Below, in pieces: positions 51,196 to 59,352 of a DNA stretch of 59,352 bases. This stretch comes from Alphaproteobacteria bacterium (GTDB lineage Bacteria > Pseudomonadota > Alphaproteobacteria > MPNO01 > UBA2964). Under the pieces are notes generated by a model, which had not been told where the DNA came from, ran no database searches, and worked only from the letters and a program-made list of their open reading frames with translations. The stretch lies in the NCBI GenBank assembly GCA_009377375.1, contig WHUE01000015.1, positions 1 to 59,352 of the forward strand. The letters run 5' to 3'. The stretch's first letter is position 1; every line of letters starts with the position of its first letter. A program made the translations under genes and the position numbers.

Positions 51196-51693
51196 ATGGC
51201 CCCGAACGACGCCGTTCTCGCCCCGTTTCGCAAGCAGGGCCACGACCACGGCAAATGCGTGCGCGACGCGCTGACCGCCGCCGAGCAGGTGTGCGCGCGC
51301 GAGGGCGCCAGCCTGACGCCGCTGCGCCGCCGGGTGCTGGAGCTGGTGTGGGGCGCGCATGCGCCGGTGCGCGCCTACGACCTGCTGGATACGCTGCGCG
51401 GCGAGCGCCGCCGCGCCGCGCCGCCGACCATATACCGCGCGCTGGATTTCCTGCTGTCGGTGCGCCTTATCCACCGTATCGAGTCGCTGAACGCCTTCGT
51501 CGGCTGTGCGGATCCGAAGCACAGCCACGGCGGCCAGTTCCTGATCTGCGACGGCTGCGGCGCGGTGGCGGAACTGGACGACCCGACCATCGCGCGCCGC
51601 GTGGCCGACCGGGCCCGCGCGCTGGGCTTCACGCCGCGGCGCCAGACCATCGAGATCTCCGGACGCTGCCCGGACTGCGCCGCCGATGGCTGA
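51196..51693 (+). CDS. zur: Zinc uptake regulator (Fur family)
   Basis: 165 residues. The winged HTH contains LTPLRRRVLELVWGAHAP and [41 protein letters not shown] contributes a His cluster and the first Cys pair, and RCPDCAADG the second CxxC of the structural zinc site. It represses znu genes when zinc is sufficient. The gene overlaps znuC by 8 bp. Confidence 0.92.
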   Translation: MAPNDAVLAPFRKQGHDHGKCVRDALTAAEQVCAREGASLTPLRRRVLELVWGAHAPVRAYDLLDTLRGERRRAAPPTIYRALDFLLSVRLIHRIESLNAFVGCADPKHSHGGQFLICDGCGAVAELDDPTIARRVADRARALGFTPRRQTIEISGRCPDCAADG

Positions 51694-52525
51694 CGCATCA
51701 ATCCCGCTGGTCGAGGCGCGCGGCCTCGGCGTCGCCTATGGCGGCCGGACGGTGCTGGAACGCATCGACCTCGCCGTCGCGCCCGGCGAGATCGTCACCC
51801 TCGTCGGCCCCAACGGCTCGGGCAAGACCACGCTGGTGCGCGCCGTGCTCGGGCTGATCGACGCCTCCGAAGGCGCGGTCCGCCGCCGCGAGCCCCTGTC
51901 GGTGGGCTACGTGCCGCAGCATCTCGCCATCGACGCCACCCTGCCGCTTACCGTGCGCCGCTTCCTGCGGCTCGGCGCGCTGGCCGGGGACGACGCCGTC
52001 GACGTGGTGCTGGAGGAGGTCGGCGCCGGCGCGCTGGCCGGTGCGGCCTGCCATGCGCTGTCGGGCGGCGAGCTGCGCCGGGTGGCGCTGGCGCGCGCGC
52101 TGCTGCGCAGCCCAGACCTGCTGGTGCTCGACGAGCCGACTTCCGGCGTCGACGTCTCCGGCCAGGCCGCGCTCTACCGGCTGATCCGGCGCATCCGGGA
52201 CGCGCGGGGCTGCGGCGTGCTGCTGGTGTCGCACAGCCTGCATCTGGTGATGGCGGCGACCGACAGGGTGATCTGCCTCAACCGCCATATCTGCTGCGAG
52301 GGCCATCCGGAAGCGGTCAGCCGCCACCCGGAATACCTCGCGCTGTTCGGCGACGAGGCGGCGGGCGACATCGCGGTCTACGCCCATCACCACGACCACG
52401 CGCACGACCTGTCGGGGGCGCCGGTGGGCGGGGACGTGCACGGACACGGACACGGACACGGACACGGACACGGAGAGAAGCCCGCCGGCGGCGGCGGGAA
52501 GGACAAGGCGCGGTCCCATGGATGA
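51686..52525 (+). CDS. znuC: Zinc ABC transporter ATP-binding protein with His-rich tail
   Basis: 279 residues. Walker A is GPNGSGKTTLV, the signature is LSGGELRRVALARAL and Walker B is LLVLDEPTSGVD. Beyond the ABC domain the last ~45 residues are His-rich: AHHHDHAHDLSG and a run of HG repeats from 52440. The DNA there is a GGACAC hexamer repeated about five times. A His tail may bind zinc on the cytoplasmic side. It overlaps znuB by 8 bp. Confidence 0.93.
   Translation: MADASIPLVEARGLGVAYGGRTVLERIDLAVAPGEIVTLVGPNGSGKTTLVRAVLGLIDASEGAVRRREPLSVGYVPQHLAIDATLPLTVRRFLRLGALAGDDAVDVVLEEVGAGALAGAACHALSGGELRRVALARALLRSPDLLVLDEPTSGVDVSGQAALYRLIRRIRDARGCGVLLVSHSLHLVMAATDRVICLNRHICCEGHPEAVSRHPEYLALFGDEAAGDIAVYAHHHDHAHDLSGAPVGGDVHGHGHGHGHGHGEKPAGGGGKDKARSHG
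52438..52474 (+). repeat. Tandem GGACAC hexamer repeat
   Basis: About five in-frame copies of GGACAC, encoding alternating Gly and His, lie in the znuC tail. Slippage could change the number of HG units without altering the frame. Confidence 0.8.
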
Positions 52526-53306
52526 CTTCATCCTGCGCGCGGTCCTCGCCGGCATCGGCGTGGCACTGGTGGCGGGGCCGATGGGCTGCTTCGTCGTGTG
52601 GCGGCGCATGTCCTATTTCGGCGCGGCGCTGGCCCATTCCGCGCTGCTCGGCGTGGCGCTCGGGCTGCTCGCCGGGATCAGCCCGACGATCGGCATCATC
52701 GTGGTCTGCGTCGCCGTCGCGCTGCTGATGGCGGGGCTGGATCGCAACCGCCTGTTCGCCGCCGACACGCTGCTCGGCATCCTCGCTCACGGCACGCTCG
52801 CCGCTGGGCTGATCGCCATGACCATGCTGCAGACGGTGCGCATCGACCTGATGGGCTATCTCTTCGGCGATATCCTCGCCGTGACGCGCGCCGACCTGTT
52901 CTGGATCCTGGGTGGCGGCGCGGCGTGCCTCGCCGCGCTGGCGGCGCTGTGGCGGCCGCTGCTCGCGATCACCGCGCATGAGGAGCTTGCCCGCGTCGAG
53001 GGCGTGGCGGTGGAGCGCACGCGGCTCGCCTTCATGCTGCTGATCGCCTTCGTCATTGCCGTGGCGATGAAGATCGTCGGCGTGCTGCTGATCGTCTCGC
53101 TCCTCATTATTCCTGCCGCCGCGGCGCGGCGGTTCTCCGCCACGCCGGAAGCGATGGCCGCGCTGGCCGCCGTGTTCGGCTGCCTGTCGGTCGTCGGCGG
53201 GCTCGCCGCCTCCGCCCGCTGGGACGCGCCGGCGGGCCCGGCCATAGCGGCGACGGCGACGGTGCTGTTCTTCCTGTCGCTGCTGCCGGTGCGCCGCGCC
53301 GGGTGA
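52518..53306 (+). CDS. znuB: Zinc ABC transporter permease
   Basis: 262 residues with about eight membrane helices. GPMGCFVVWRRMSYFGAALAHSALLG and DLMGYLFGDILAV are typical of the ABC-3 permease family, as is IVSLLIIPAAAARRFS. It forms the membrane channel with ZnuC. Two strong hairpins follow the stop. Confidence 0.93.
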   Translation: MDDFILRAVLAGIGVALVAGPMGCFVVWRRMSYFGAALAHSALLGVALGLLAGISPTIGIIVVCVAVALLMAGLDRNRLFAADTLLGILAHGTLAAGLIAMTMLQTVRIDLMGYLFGDILAVTRADLFWILGGGAACLAALAALWRPLLAITAHEELARVEGVAVERTRLAFMLLIAFVIAVAMKIVGVLLIVSLLIIPAAAARRFSATPEAMAALAAVFGCLSVVGGLAASARWDAPAGPAIAATATVLFFLSLLPVRRAG

Positions 53307-53330
53307 GGGGGCTCCTCCCGGCCGGAACGG

Positions 53331-53388
53331 GAAACGGCGGCGCATGGCCGCCGTTTCGTTCCTGTGGAGCGGGAGCCCTCCGGCTCCC
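53331..53388. terminator. Two adjacent hairpins between convergent znuB and enoyl-CoA hydratase genes
   Basis: The first is an 11-bp perfect stem (GAAACGGCGGC with GCCGCCGTTTC, 53331-53357). The second is GGGAGCC with GGCTCCC (53371-53388) with a 4-nt loop. They fill the 93-bp gap between convergent genes, so a bidirectional terminator is likely. T-runs are short. Confidence 0.55.
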
Positions 53389-53399
53389 GAAGGCGGCCG

Positions 53400-54131
53400 T
53401 CAGTGCGGCTTCTTCATCGCCGCGGCGGTGTTCACCATCGAATGCTGTGCGCGGGCATAGTCGATGGCGCCCTGCTCGTCCATGCGCGGTGCGGTGTGCA
53501 GGTATTCCTTCAGCCCGAGGATGGCGGGGCGCGGGCGCTTCAGCAGGGTTTCGCAGAAGCGGTCGACCTCGGCGTCCAGCCTGCCGGCCTCGACCACCTG
53601 GCTGACGATGCCGTAGCTCAGCGCGCGCTCCGCGTCGATGAAATCGCAGGAATAGGTCATCCACAGGATCGCGTTGCGGTTCATCCGGTCGTAGACGGCG
53701 GACATGACCATGGTGGGCATGACGTTGTGTTCCAGTTCGGGGATGTTGAACCGCGCCGTGCTGCTGGCGAAGGAGACGTCGAACAGCGAGGCGATGGCGG
53801 TGCCGAACCCCATGCAGCGGCCCTCGATCACGCCGACCACGGGCACCTTGCAGTCCCGGATCGCCTTGTAGCAGTAGAAGATGGAATCGTACTCGTCGCG
53901 GCGGGTATAGGCTTCCGGGTGCGGCGGGCCGGCGTCGGCGTTGCGGGCGCGGCCGGTGCAGAAATCGGGGCCGCAGCTCCGCACCAGCACCATCTCCGAC
54001 GTCTCGTGCGCCGTGCGCAGCGCGGCCGACAGCCCGGCCGCCATCGCGTCGGAGCACATGTTGTCCCTGGACCGGTTGAGGGTGGCCCGCAGGATGCGCC
54101 CGTCCTGCTTCAGGATAAGGTCTTCGCTCAT
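53400..54131 (-). CDS. Enoyl-CoA hydratase/isomerase family protein
   Basis: 243 residues. VVGVIEGRCMGFGTAIASLFDVSFAS holds the oxyanion loop, RFNIPELEHNVMPT the active-site region and IDAERALSYGIVSQVV the C-terminal helix of the crotonase fold. It is 35 bp after the molybdenum hydroxylase large-subunit gene on the same strand and so probably shares its pathway, for example degradation of a CoA-linked ring or acid. The exact reaction cannot be read. Confidence 0.87.
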   Translation of the reverse strand: MSEDLILKQDGRILRATLNRSRDNMCSDAMAAGLSAALRTAHETSEMVLVRSCGPDFCTGRARNADAGPPHPEAYTRRDEYDSIFYCYKAIRDCKVPVVGVIEGRCMGFGTAIASLFDVSFASSTARFNIPELEHNVMPTMVMSAVYDRMNRNAILWMTYSCDFIDAERALSYGIVSQVVEAGRLDAEVDRFCETLLKRPRPAILGLKEYLHTAPRMDEQGAIDYARAQHSMVNTAAAMKKPH

Positions 54132-54166
54132 ATTCTTCTCCAGATGATCTGTGTGTCGGTTGCCGG

Positions 54167-56578
54167 CTATTTCGTCCGCGCGGCCAGCAGGGCTTCCATG
54201 TCGCGCACCCGCATCGGCAGTGTCGTGATCTCCAGCCCCAGCGGCTCCAGCGCGTCGTTGACGGCGGAGGCCAGCGCGGCCGGCCCGCCGAGATAGCCCG
54301 ACTCGCCCGAACCCTTCTGCCCCATCGGGGTCAGCGGCGACGGCGTGAAATGCTTGACCATGGTCACGTCCGGCACCTCGTGCGCTGACGGCATCAGGTA
54401 GTCCATGAAGCTGCCGGTCAGGTGCTGGCCCGATTCCGGGTCGAACTCGAACTTCTCATACATTGCCGCGCCGATGCCGTGGGCGATGCCGCCGAAGGTC
54501 ATGCCGCGCACGATGTCGGGGCTGATCACCGTGCCGCAATCGTGGCCGATATAGTATTCCAGGATTTCGATGCGCCCGGTCTCGGGATCGACCGAGACCA
54601 GCGGGATATGCGCCTCGAAGGAATAGCAGGGGTACATCTGGCAGGTGCCGTCGGCATTCGGCAGCGCGCCGCCGGTCGGCACCTCCCAGGTGTAGATCGA
54701 CTGAAGGCCCGGCTCGGCGCCCAGCGGCATGTCGTGATACTTGCGGTGCGCGGTGTCGACGATCTGCTCCCAGGTCAGCGTGCGGGACGGATCGCCGTCC
54801 ACCGAGACGTTGCCGCCGGCATAGACCAGCCGCTCGACCGGCAGCTGGAAGTTGTGCGCCGCGATCTCCATCACCCGGTCGCGGATCTTCTTCGCCGCGC
54901 CGGTGGCGGCGCCGCCCATCATGATCGCCATGCGCGATCCCACCGGGCTGTTCGACGGCAGGGCGGCGAGCGATTCCGAATGGATCACGCGGATGCTGTC
55001 GGGGTCGCGGCCCAGCTCCTCGCCGACCACGAGGGAGACCAGCGTCTGGTGCCCCTGGCCGGAGCTGGAGGTGTTGATCATCGCTGTGACCGCGCCGGTC
55101 ATGTCGACCCGGATCTGCACCGATTCCATCCAGGTGGTGGTGTCGTTTTTCGGGTTGAACAGCGGTTCGAAGGACGAGTTGCCGCCCGACGGCTCCAGGC
55201 AGGTCGAAAGCCCGATCCCGGCCAGCTTGCCCTCGGCGCGCAGCGCGTCGCGCCGCGCCACCAGGACCTTGTAGTTCGAGGCCGCCTTCACCTTGTCGAG
55301 CACGGCGAGATAGTCGCCGGAATCGTATTCCGAGCCTGACGGGATCTTCCACGGGAACTCGTCGGCCCCGATCAGGTTGCGGCGACGGATTTCTTCCCGG
55401 TCCATGCCCAGCGCGCGGGCGACCTTGTCCACCGCAGTCTCGATGGCGAAGTTGGTCGGCGACTGGCCGAACCCGCGCACCGCTTCCTGGCTGGTCTTGT
55501 TGGTGGAGACCGAGATCGCCTCGTACTCGGCGGAGCCGATGCGGTACGGCCCGACGATGGCGCCCACCGGCTTGCCGAGCTGCAGCGGGGCGCGGCCGGG
55601 ATAGCAGCCGCAATCGTCGGTCGCCCTGATACGCAGCGAGCGGATCGTGCCGTCGTCGTCGAACGCCACCTGCATGTCGAAAATGCGATCCGGCCCGTGG
55701 GCGTCGCCGCCCGACATGTTCTCCAGCCGGTCCTCGATGAAGCGCACCGGACAGCCCAGCCGGCGCGACAGGTAACCCGCGACGATGGTCTGGCGGATGC
55801 CGCGCTTCTGGCCGTAGGACCCGCCGACGTCGATGTCGTAATGCACGTTGACCGCGTTCGCCGGAATGCGCAGCGCGCGGGCGATCTGCTCCGGATACTT
55901 GGGCATCTGGATGGAGGCCCATATCTGCATGACCTCCTGTCCCGCATCCCAGTCGGCGACGGCGACGAAGGTCTCGATCGGCACGGTGGAGCAGCGGCTC
56001 CAGCGCGCGCGGAAGCTCAGCTCGCGGGCCGCCCTGGCGAAGTCGCCCTCGACGTCGCCCCAGACCCATTTCCTGTGGAAGAAGACGTTGCTGTCGTGAT
56101 CCTCGTGCACCCGGGGCGCGTCGGGCTTCAGCGACTCCTCCGGGTCGATGACGAAGGGCAGGGGCTCGTACTCGACCTCGACCAGCTCGGCGGCGTCCTC
56201 GGCCAGCGCGCGGCTGTCGGCGCAGACCGCGGCCACCCATTCGCCGGCATAGCGCGCCTTGCGATAGGCCAGCGGCGTGCGCTTCACCCCCGGCACGTCG
56301 ACTCCGGCCAGCAGCGGGTTGGTGTGCGCGAACAGCTCCTCGCCCGTCAGCACATAGTGGACGCCGGGCAGGGCCAGCGCCGCGCTGGCGTCCACGCCTT
56401 TGATCCAGGCGCAGGGATAGGGGCTGGAGACCATGGCGACATGCTTCATGCCGGGCAGGCGCACGTCGGCGGCGTAGCGTCCGCGCCCGGTGATGAAGCG
56501 CCGGTCCTCCTTCACCCTCCGCTTGTGCGAGACGTATTTGAACTCGCGCGGGACGTAGCCGGTCGCGTCGTCCATCAT
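54167..56578 (-). CDS. Molybdenum hydroxylase large subunit (xanthine dehydrogenase/CoxL family)
   Basis: 803 residues, the CoxL length. GSYGQKRGIRQTIVAGYLSRRLGCPVRF-like residues about 251-278 and AVRGFGQSPTNFAIE near 365 are cofactor-binding segments. The catalytic Glu lies in QKGSGESGYLGGPA. The loop AVRGFGQ lacks the Cys found in form I CO dehydrogenase (AYRCSFR), so this is not expected to be a true CO dehydrogenase. It would hydroxylate an aromatic heterocycle or aldehyde. It overlaps the Fe-S subunit by 4 bp. Confidence 0.92.
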   Translation of the reverse strand: MMDDATGYVPREFKYVSHKRRVKEDRRFITGRGRYAADVRLPGMKHVAMVSSPYPCAWIKGVDASAALALPGVHYVLTGEELFAHTNPLLAGVDVPGVKRTPLAYRKARYAGEWVAAVCADSRALAEDAAELVEVEYEPLPFVIDPEESLKPDAPRVHEDHDSNVFFHRKWVWGDVEGDFARAARELSFRARWSRCSTVPIETFVAVADWDAGQEVMQIWASIQMPKYPEQIARALRIPANAVNVHYDIDVGGSYGQKRGIRQTIVAGYLSRRLGCPVRFIEDRLENMSGGDAHGPDRIFDMQVAFDDDGTIRSLRIRATDDCGCYPGRAPLQLGKPVGAIVGPYRIGSAEYEAISVSTNKTSQEAVRGFGQSPTNFAIETAVDKVARALGMDREEIRRRNLIGADEFPWKIPSGSEYDSGDYLAVLDKVKAASNYKVLVARRDALRAEGKLAGIGLSTCLEPSGGNSSFEPLFNPKNDTTTWMESVQIRVDMTGAVTAMINTSSSGQGHQTLVSLVVGEELGRDPDSIRVIHSESLAALPSNSPVGSRMAIMMGGAATGAAKKIRDRVMEIAAHNFQLPVERLVYAGGNVSVDGDPSRTLTWEQIVDTAHRKYHDMPLGAEPGLQSIYTWEVPTGGALPNADGTCQMYPCYSFEAHIPLVSVDPETGRIEILEYYIGHDCGTVISPDIVRGMTFGGIAHGIGAAMYEKFEFDPESGQHLTGSFMDYLMPSAHEVPDVTMVKHFTPSPLTPMGQKGSGESGYLGGPAALASAVNDALEPLGLEITTLPMRVRDMEALLAARTK

Positions 56579-57057
56579 CCGGCCTCCCGCATGGCCCGCG
56601 CGGCGATCTGCACGGCCTCGACGATCTGCACGTAGCCGGTGCAGCGGCAGAGATTGCCGCCGATGGCGTCGCGGATTTCATGCTCGGTCGGGTCGGGGTT
56701 GCGCGCCAGCAGCGCGGTCGCCGCGATCAGCATGCCGGGGGTGCAGTAGCCGCACTGCATCGCGTGGGTTTCCCAGAACGCGTCCTGCAGCGGGCTCAGC
56801 GCGCCGTCCGACCCTTCCAGCCCCTCGACCGTGGTGATCTCGGCGCCATCGGCCATCACCGCGTAGATCAGGCAGGACCGCACAGGCCTGCCGTCCATGA
56901 TGACCGAGCAGGCGCCGCAGACGCCGTGCTCGCAGCCCACATGCGTGCCGGTCAGGTTGAGGTTGTCGCGCAGGAAGTCAACCAGCGTGGTGCGCGCCTC
57001 CGCGCGGGAGGTCATCCTGCGCCCGTTGACGGTCAGCGCGATGTCGTGATCGCTCAT
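56575..57057 (-). CDS. Molybdenum hydroxylase [2Fe-2S] subunit
   Basis: 160 residues from ATG 57055-57057. The plant-type ferredoxin cluster is GCEHGVCGACSV with a fourth Cys in RSCLIY, and the second cluster is QCGYCTPGM and NLCRCTGY. It passes electrons from the Mo site to FAD. Its start overlaps the FAD-subunit stop, so all three subunits are co-translated. Confidence 0.94.
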   Translation of the reverse strand: MSDHDIALTVNGRRMTSRAEARTTLVDFLRDNLNLTGTHVGCEHGVCGACSVIMDGRPVRSCLIYAVMADGAEITTVEGLEGSDGALSPLQDAFWETHAMQCGYCTPGMLIAATALLARNPDPTEHEIRDAIGGNLCRCTGYVQIVEAVQIAARAMREAG

Positions 57058-57935
57058 GCCGCGCCTGCCTGCGCCCGGTCGCGGGCGTCGGCGATGGCGC
57101 GGCGCGCCATGGCGCGGGCGGTGCGCTGCCGCTGTTCGGCGCCGGCATGAATGTCGGATTCGGGATCGAGCATGTCGGATATGTCTTCGGTGGCGCGGGC
57201 GATCGCCGCATCGTCGAGCGGGGAGCCGGCCAGCGCGTCCTCCACCGCCGTCAACCGCACCGGACAGGGCGAGGCGCCACCGACGCCGACATGGATGCGG
57301 ATGCATCTGCCGTTGGAATCGAGGGTGAGCTGGGCCGCGGCGGCGGCAATGGCGAAATCGCCGTGGCGAATGCCGAGCTCGTGGAAGCCGTGGCCGGTGC
57401 GCGGCGCGGTCCAGACCGGCAGGCGCAGCGCGATCAGCAGTTCCTCGGGCGCCAGCGTGGTCACCATCGCGGATTCGAAGAACGCGGCGGCGGGAATGCG
57501 GCGCTCGCCGCCGCTGCTGCGGGCGACGATCTCGGCGTCCAGCGTGCGCGCGACCAGGCCGATCTCGGCGGTGGGGTCGGCGTTGGCCAGGCTGCCGCCC
57601 ACCGTGCCGCGGTTGCGCGTCTGCTCGTGTCCGACATGGCTCAGCGCCTCGGCAAGCAGGGGCGCGCGGGCCGCCACCTCGGCGTCGGCCAGCACGTCCG
57701 CCTGGCGCGTCCCGGCGCCGATCACCAGGGTCTCGCCGTCGGCGGTCACGCCCTTCAGGGAGGCGATGCGGTTGATGTCCACCAGCAGCTCGGGCCGCGC
57801 CAGGCGCATCGCCATCAGCGGCACCAGCGTCTGCCCGCCGGCGATGATCCGCGCTTCGCCCTCGCCCTCGGCCAGCAGCCTGCAGGCCTCCTCGACCGTG
57901 TCCGCCCGGATATAGTCGAATGCCGCTGCCTTCAT
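57054..57935 (-). CDS. Molybdenum hydroxylase FAD-binding subunit
   Basis: 293 residues. IIAGGQTLVPLMAMRLARP and RNRGTVGGSLANADPTAEI are the two FAD-binding segments of the CoxM/XdhB family. The C-terminal domain has GVGGASPCPVRLTAVE. It is the first gene of the operon CoxM-CoxS-CoxL-like followed by an enoyl-CoA hydratase, and is divergent from a TRAP binding-protein gene. Confidence 0.93.
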   Translation of the reverse strand: MKAAAFDYIRADTVEEACRLLAEGEGEARIIAGGQTLVPLMAMRLARPELLVDINRIASLKGVTADGETLVIGAGTRQADVLADAEVAARAPLLAEALSHVGHEQTRNRGTVGGSLANADPTAEIGLVARTLDAEIVARSSGGERRIPAAAFFESAMVTTLAPEELLIALRLPVWTAPRTGHGFHELGIRHGDFAIAAAAAQLTLDSNGRCIRIHVGVGGASPCPVRLTAVEDALAGSPLDDAAIARATEDISDMLDPESDIHAGAEQRQRTARAMARRAIADARDRAQAGAA

Positions 57936-58286
57936 TGCCGTGCTCCGGCCATGGTCCTTCCCGTCGATTGTCGGCGCGCCCCCGGCTTTCCCGGAAGCGG
58001 GGGGCGGCGCGGGACAAAGCTTTAGTCAATTCCGCCTGCCTGCGCAACGCGCCCTGTCGCCACGACCGCCGGTTGTCCGGCAGCCGGACCGTAAGGACGA
58101 ATCGCCGCCGGGCGACGCCGCGGCACGGTGAATCTTGTTGACATAACCGTATGGTCGCAACACAGAATGGTCACGATACGCCCGGGCCGCGACACTTTGC
58201 CCCGGGAAAGAATATGTTGGGAAATGGGGCTATGGGCGCGAGGCGCGCCTCGGTTCACAAGAGATAACAGGAAGGGAGTTTTCCGG
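57936..58286. other. Divergent intergenic region, molybdenum hydroxylase and TRAP genes
   Basis: The 351-bp gap must hold promoters for both units. A TTGACA hexamer at 58138-58143 is a possible -35 box for the plus-strand gene, but no clear -10 box follows at 17 bp. A frame from 58128 into the TRAP gene is open but has no protein-like N-terminus. Confidence 0.45.
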
Positions 58287-59294
58287 ATGACCGATCTTAA
58301 GACACGGCTGGCCGCGGGCGCCGCGGGCACAGCCATTGCGCTCTTTGCCGCGCTGCCGCAGGCCGCGGCAGACGGCGTCGAGCTCACGGCTGTGGCCGGG
58401 CTCCAGCCGACCAACCCGCTGACCATGAGCTTCGTGGCGAACCTGATCGAGCCGTTGAAGAAGGCGGGCGCCGGGGTCGTGACCATCAGGTACGCCGGCG
58501 GCCCCGAAGTGGTGCCTCCGACCAAGGCAGCCAAGGCGGTGGAGCGCGGCCAGTTCGATATGCTGAACTCGCCGGTGTCCTACTATATCGGCACGGTGCC
58601 GGAAGGCTACGCCATGCTGGCCTCGAACGTGCCGGTGGCGGAGGTTCGCAAGAACGGCGGCTGGGAGCTGCTGAACGAGGTCTTCAACAAGAAGGCCGGC
58701 TCGCAACTCATCGCCTGGGCCGAGGCGCCGACCAAGTACAATATGTACCTGTCGGTCGAACCGAAGTTCAAAGACGGCGTGCCGGACCTGTCCGGCATCA
58801 AGATGCGCGCCACCGGCACCTACCGCCCGCTTTTCCGGGCGCTCGGCGCATCCACCATCAACATGAAGGAATCCGAGATTTATACCGGCATGGAGCGCGG
58901 CGTGGTGCAGGGCTTCGGCTGGCCCGAGACCGGCGTTCCGGCGCTCGGCCTGCACAAGCTGGTGAAGCACCGGATCAACCCGGGCTTCTATGCCACCAAT
59001 CACGCAACCACGATCAACCTCAGCAAGTGGAAATCGCTGACCCAGCAGCAGAAGGACGTGCTGATGAAGGCGATCGCGGAGTACGAGAAGGTCGCGCCCG
59101 CCTTCATGGCGAAGCATGCCGAGGCGGACACCAAGACCCTCAGGGCAGCCGGCGTGAAGGAAGTCAACCTGGAAGGCAAGGCCGCCAACAAATACCTGTC
59201 GATCGCCTACGGCGAAATCTGGAAGGAGCTCGGCGAGCGGTCGGATTATGCCGAGAAGCTGAGGGCCAAGCTGTACCGCGACCCGGCCAGCTGA
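58287..59294 (+). CDS. TRAP transporter substrate-binding protein (DctP family)
   Basis: 335 residues from ATG 58287 after a GAAGGGAG site. The signal peptide covers residues 1 to about 28 (FAALPQAAADG). DLSGIKMRATGTYRPLFRALGAS near residue 175 carries the conserved Arg of DctP proteins, and GMERGVVQGFGWPE and KWKSLTQQQKDVLMKAI are family segments. It binds an organic acid anion in the periplasm. DctQ and DctM would be expected just downstream, beyond the window end. Confidence 0.9.
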   Translation: MTDLKTRLAAGAAGTAIALFAALPQAAADGVELTAVAGLQPTNPLTMSFVANLIEPLKKAGAGVVTIRYAGGPEVVPPTKAAKAVERGQFDMLNSPVSYYIGTVPEGYAMLASNVPVAEVRKNGGWELLNEVFNKKAGSQLIAWAEAPTKYNMYLSVEPKFKDGVPDLSGIKMRATGTYRPLFRALGASTINMKESEIYTGMERGVVQGFGWPETGVPALGLHKLVKHRINPGFYATNHATTINLSKWKSLTQQQKDVLMKAIAEYEKVAPAFMAKHAEADTKTLRAAGVKEVNLEGKAANKYLSIAYGEIWKELGERSDYAEKLRAKLYRDPAS

Positions 59295-59352
59295 GTCCGG
59301 CCGGACATTTCCGTTGTTTGAGCTTTTCGACAGGACGCTCGAAAAGGTGACG

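Noticed and set aside
52438-52474. CRISPR-like or satellite repeat
   Set aside because: It is an in-frame hexamer repeat coding for the ZnuC tail, with no spacers.
54167-57935. True aerobic CO dehydrogenase
   Set aside because: The large subunit lacks the AYRCSFR active-site loop with its copper-binding Cys.

Overview
The window is GC-rich, densely packed bacterial chromosome. Gene content points to an alphaproteobacterium, probably of the Rhodospirillales type. The supporting genes are a hydroxyacyl-CoA dehydrogenase next to etfAB, a two-helix HIG1-like protein, Coq7, a cytochrome c556, an HNH endonuclease, a ChvG/ChvI-like pair, and argH beside a tlpA-like gene. This placement is inference from gene families; no rRNA gene is present.

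Region 1 (1-7061) is catabolic and mixed. It holds a fumarylacetoacetase-family enzyme cut by the window edge, an orphan tripartite-tricarboxylate (TTT) binding protein, a TauD/TfdA dioxygenase, a sensor-less histidine kinase, a small ribbon-helix-helix protein, a one-helix membrane protein, an alpha/beta hydrolase and two tandem VOC proteins.

Region 2 (7221-19934) is the most coherent system. A divergent IclR regulator faces genes for xsc, citrate synthase, pta, an acylating aldehyde dehydrogenase of the SauS type, a two-subunit NDP-forming acyl-CoA ligase, an alpha/beta hydrolase and a complete TTT importer (TctC, TctA, TctB). Read together they describe uptake of a small organosulfonate, best guess sulfoacetate: CoA activation, reduction to sulfoacetaldehyde, Xsc cleavage to sulfite and acetyl phosphate, Pta conversion to acetyl-CoA, and entry into the TCA cycle. 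The ligase beta gene has an apparent frameshift. Nested inverted repeats lie between pta and sauS.

Region 3 (19901-26021) has a putative secreted protein, a Bax-like glucosaminidase lipoprotein, a lipoprotein/response-regulator/histidine-kinase operon, an in-frame chimera of the ArgH N-terminus with the C-terminal part of an amidohydrolase, and a TlpA-like thioredoxin.

Region 4 (26392-27694) is a low-GC two-gene cassette: a nucleotidyltransferase-fold protein and a soluble-looking GT51 transglycosylase. It is probably acquired.

Region 5 (27816-40416) is mostly conserved core: hbd-etfA-etfB, HIG1 protein, NUDIX, AlkA, carboxylesterase, a frameshifted HNH endonuclease, two small exported proteins, a DMSO-reductase-family molybdoenzyme with cytochrome c556, coq7, dsbB-like, a methyltransferase, a YqaA-like protein and tRNA-Leu(CAA).

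Region 6 (40417-53306) carries stress and metal functions: a lower-GC stretch after the tRNA, an NsrR-like Rrf2 regulator with truncated hemoglobin and DUF1971, a class II aldolase, a second Rrf2 with a GNAT enzyme, a cupin, a VOC protein, a TauE/SafE-type permease, an arsR-arsI-arsC-acr3 operon, and znuA divergent from zur-znuC-znuB around a perfect Zur-box palindrome.

Region 7 (53400-59294) holds a three-subunit molybdenum hydroxylase with an enoyl-CoA hydratase and a TRAP-type binding protein. Overall this is a heterotroph with many transporters for organic acids and sulfonates.
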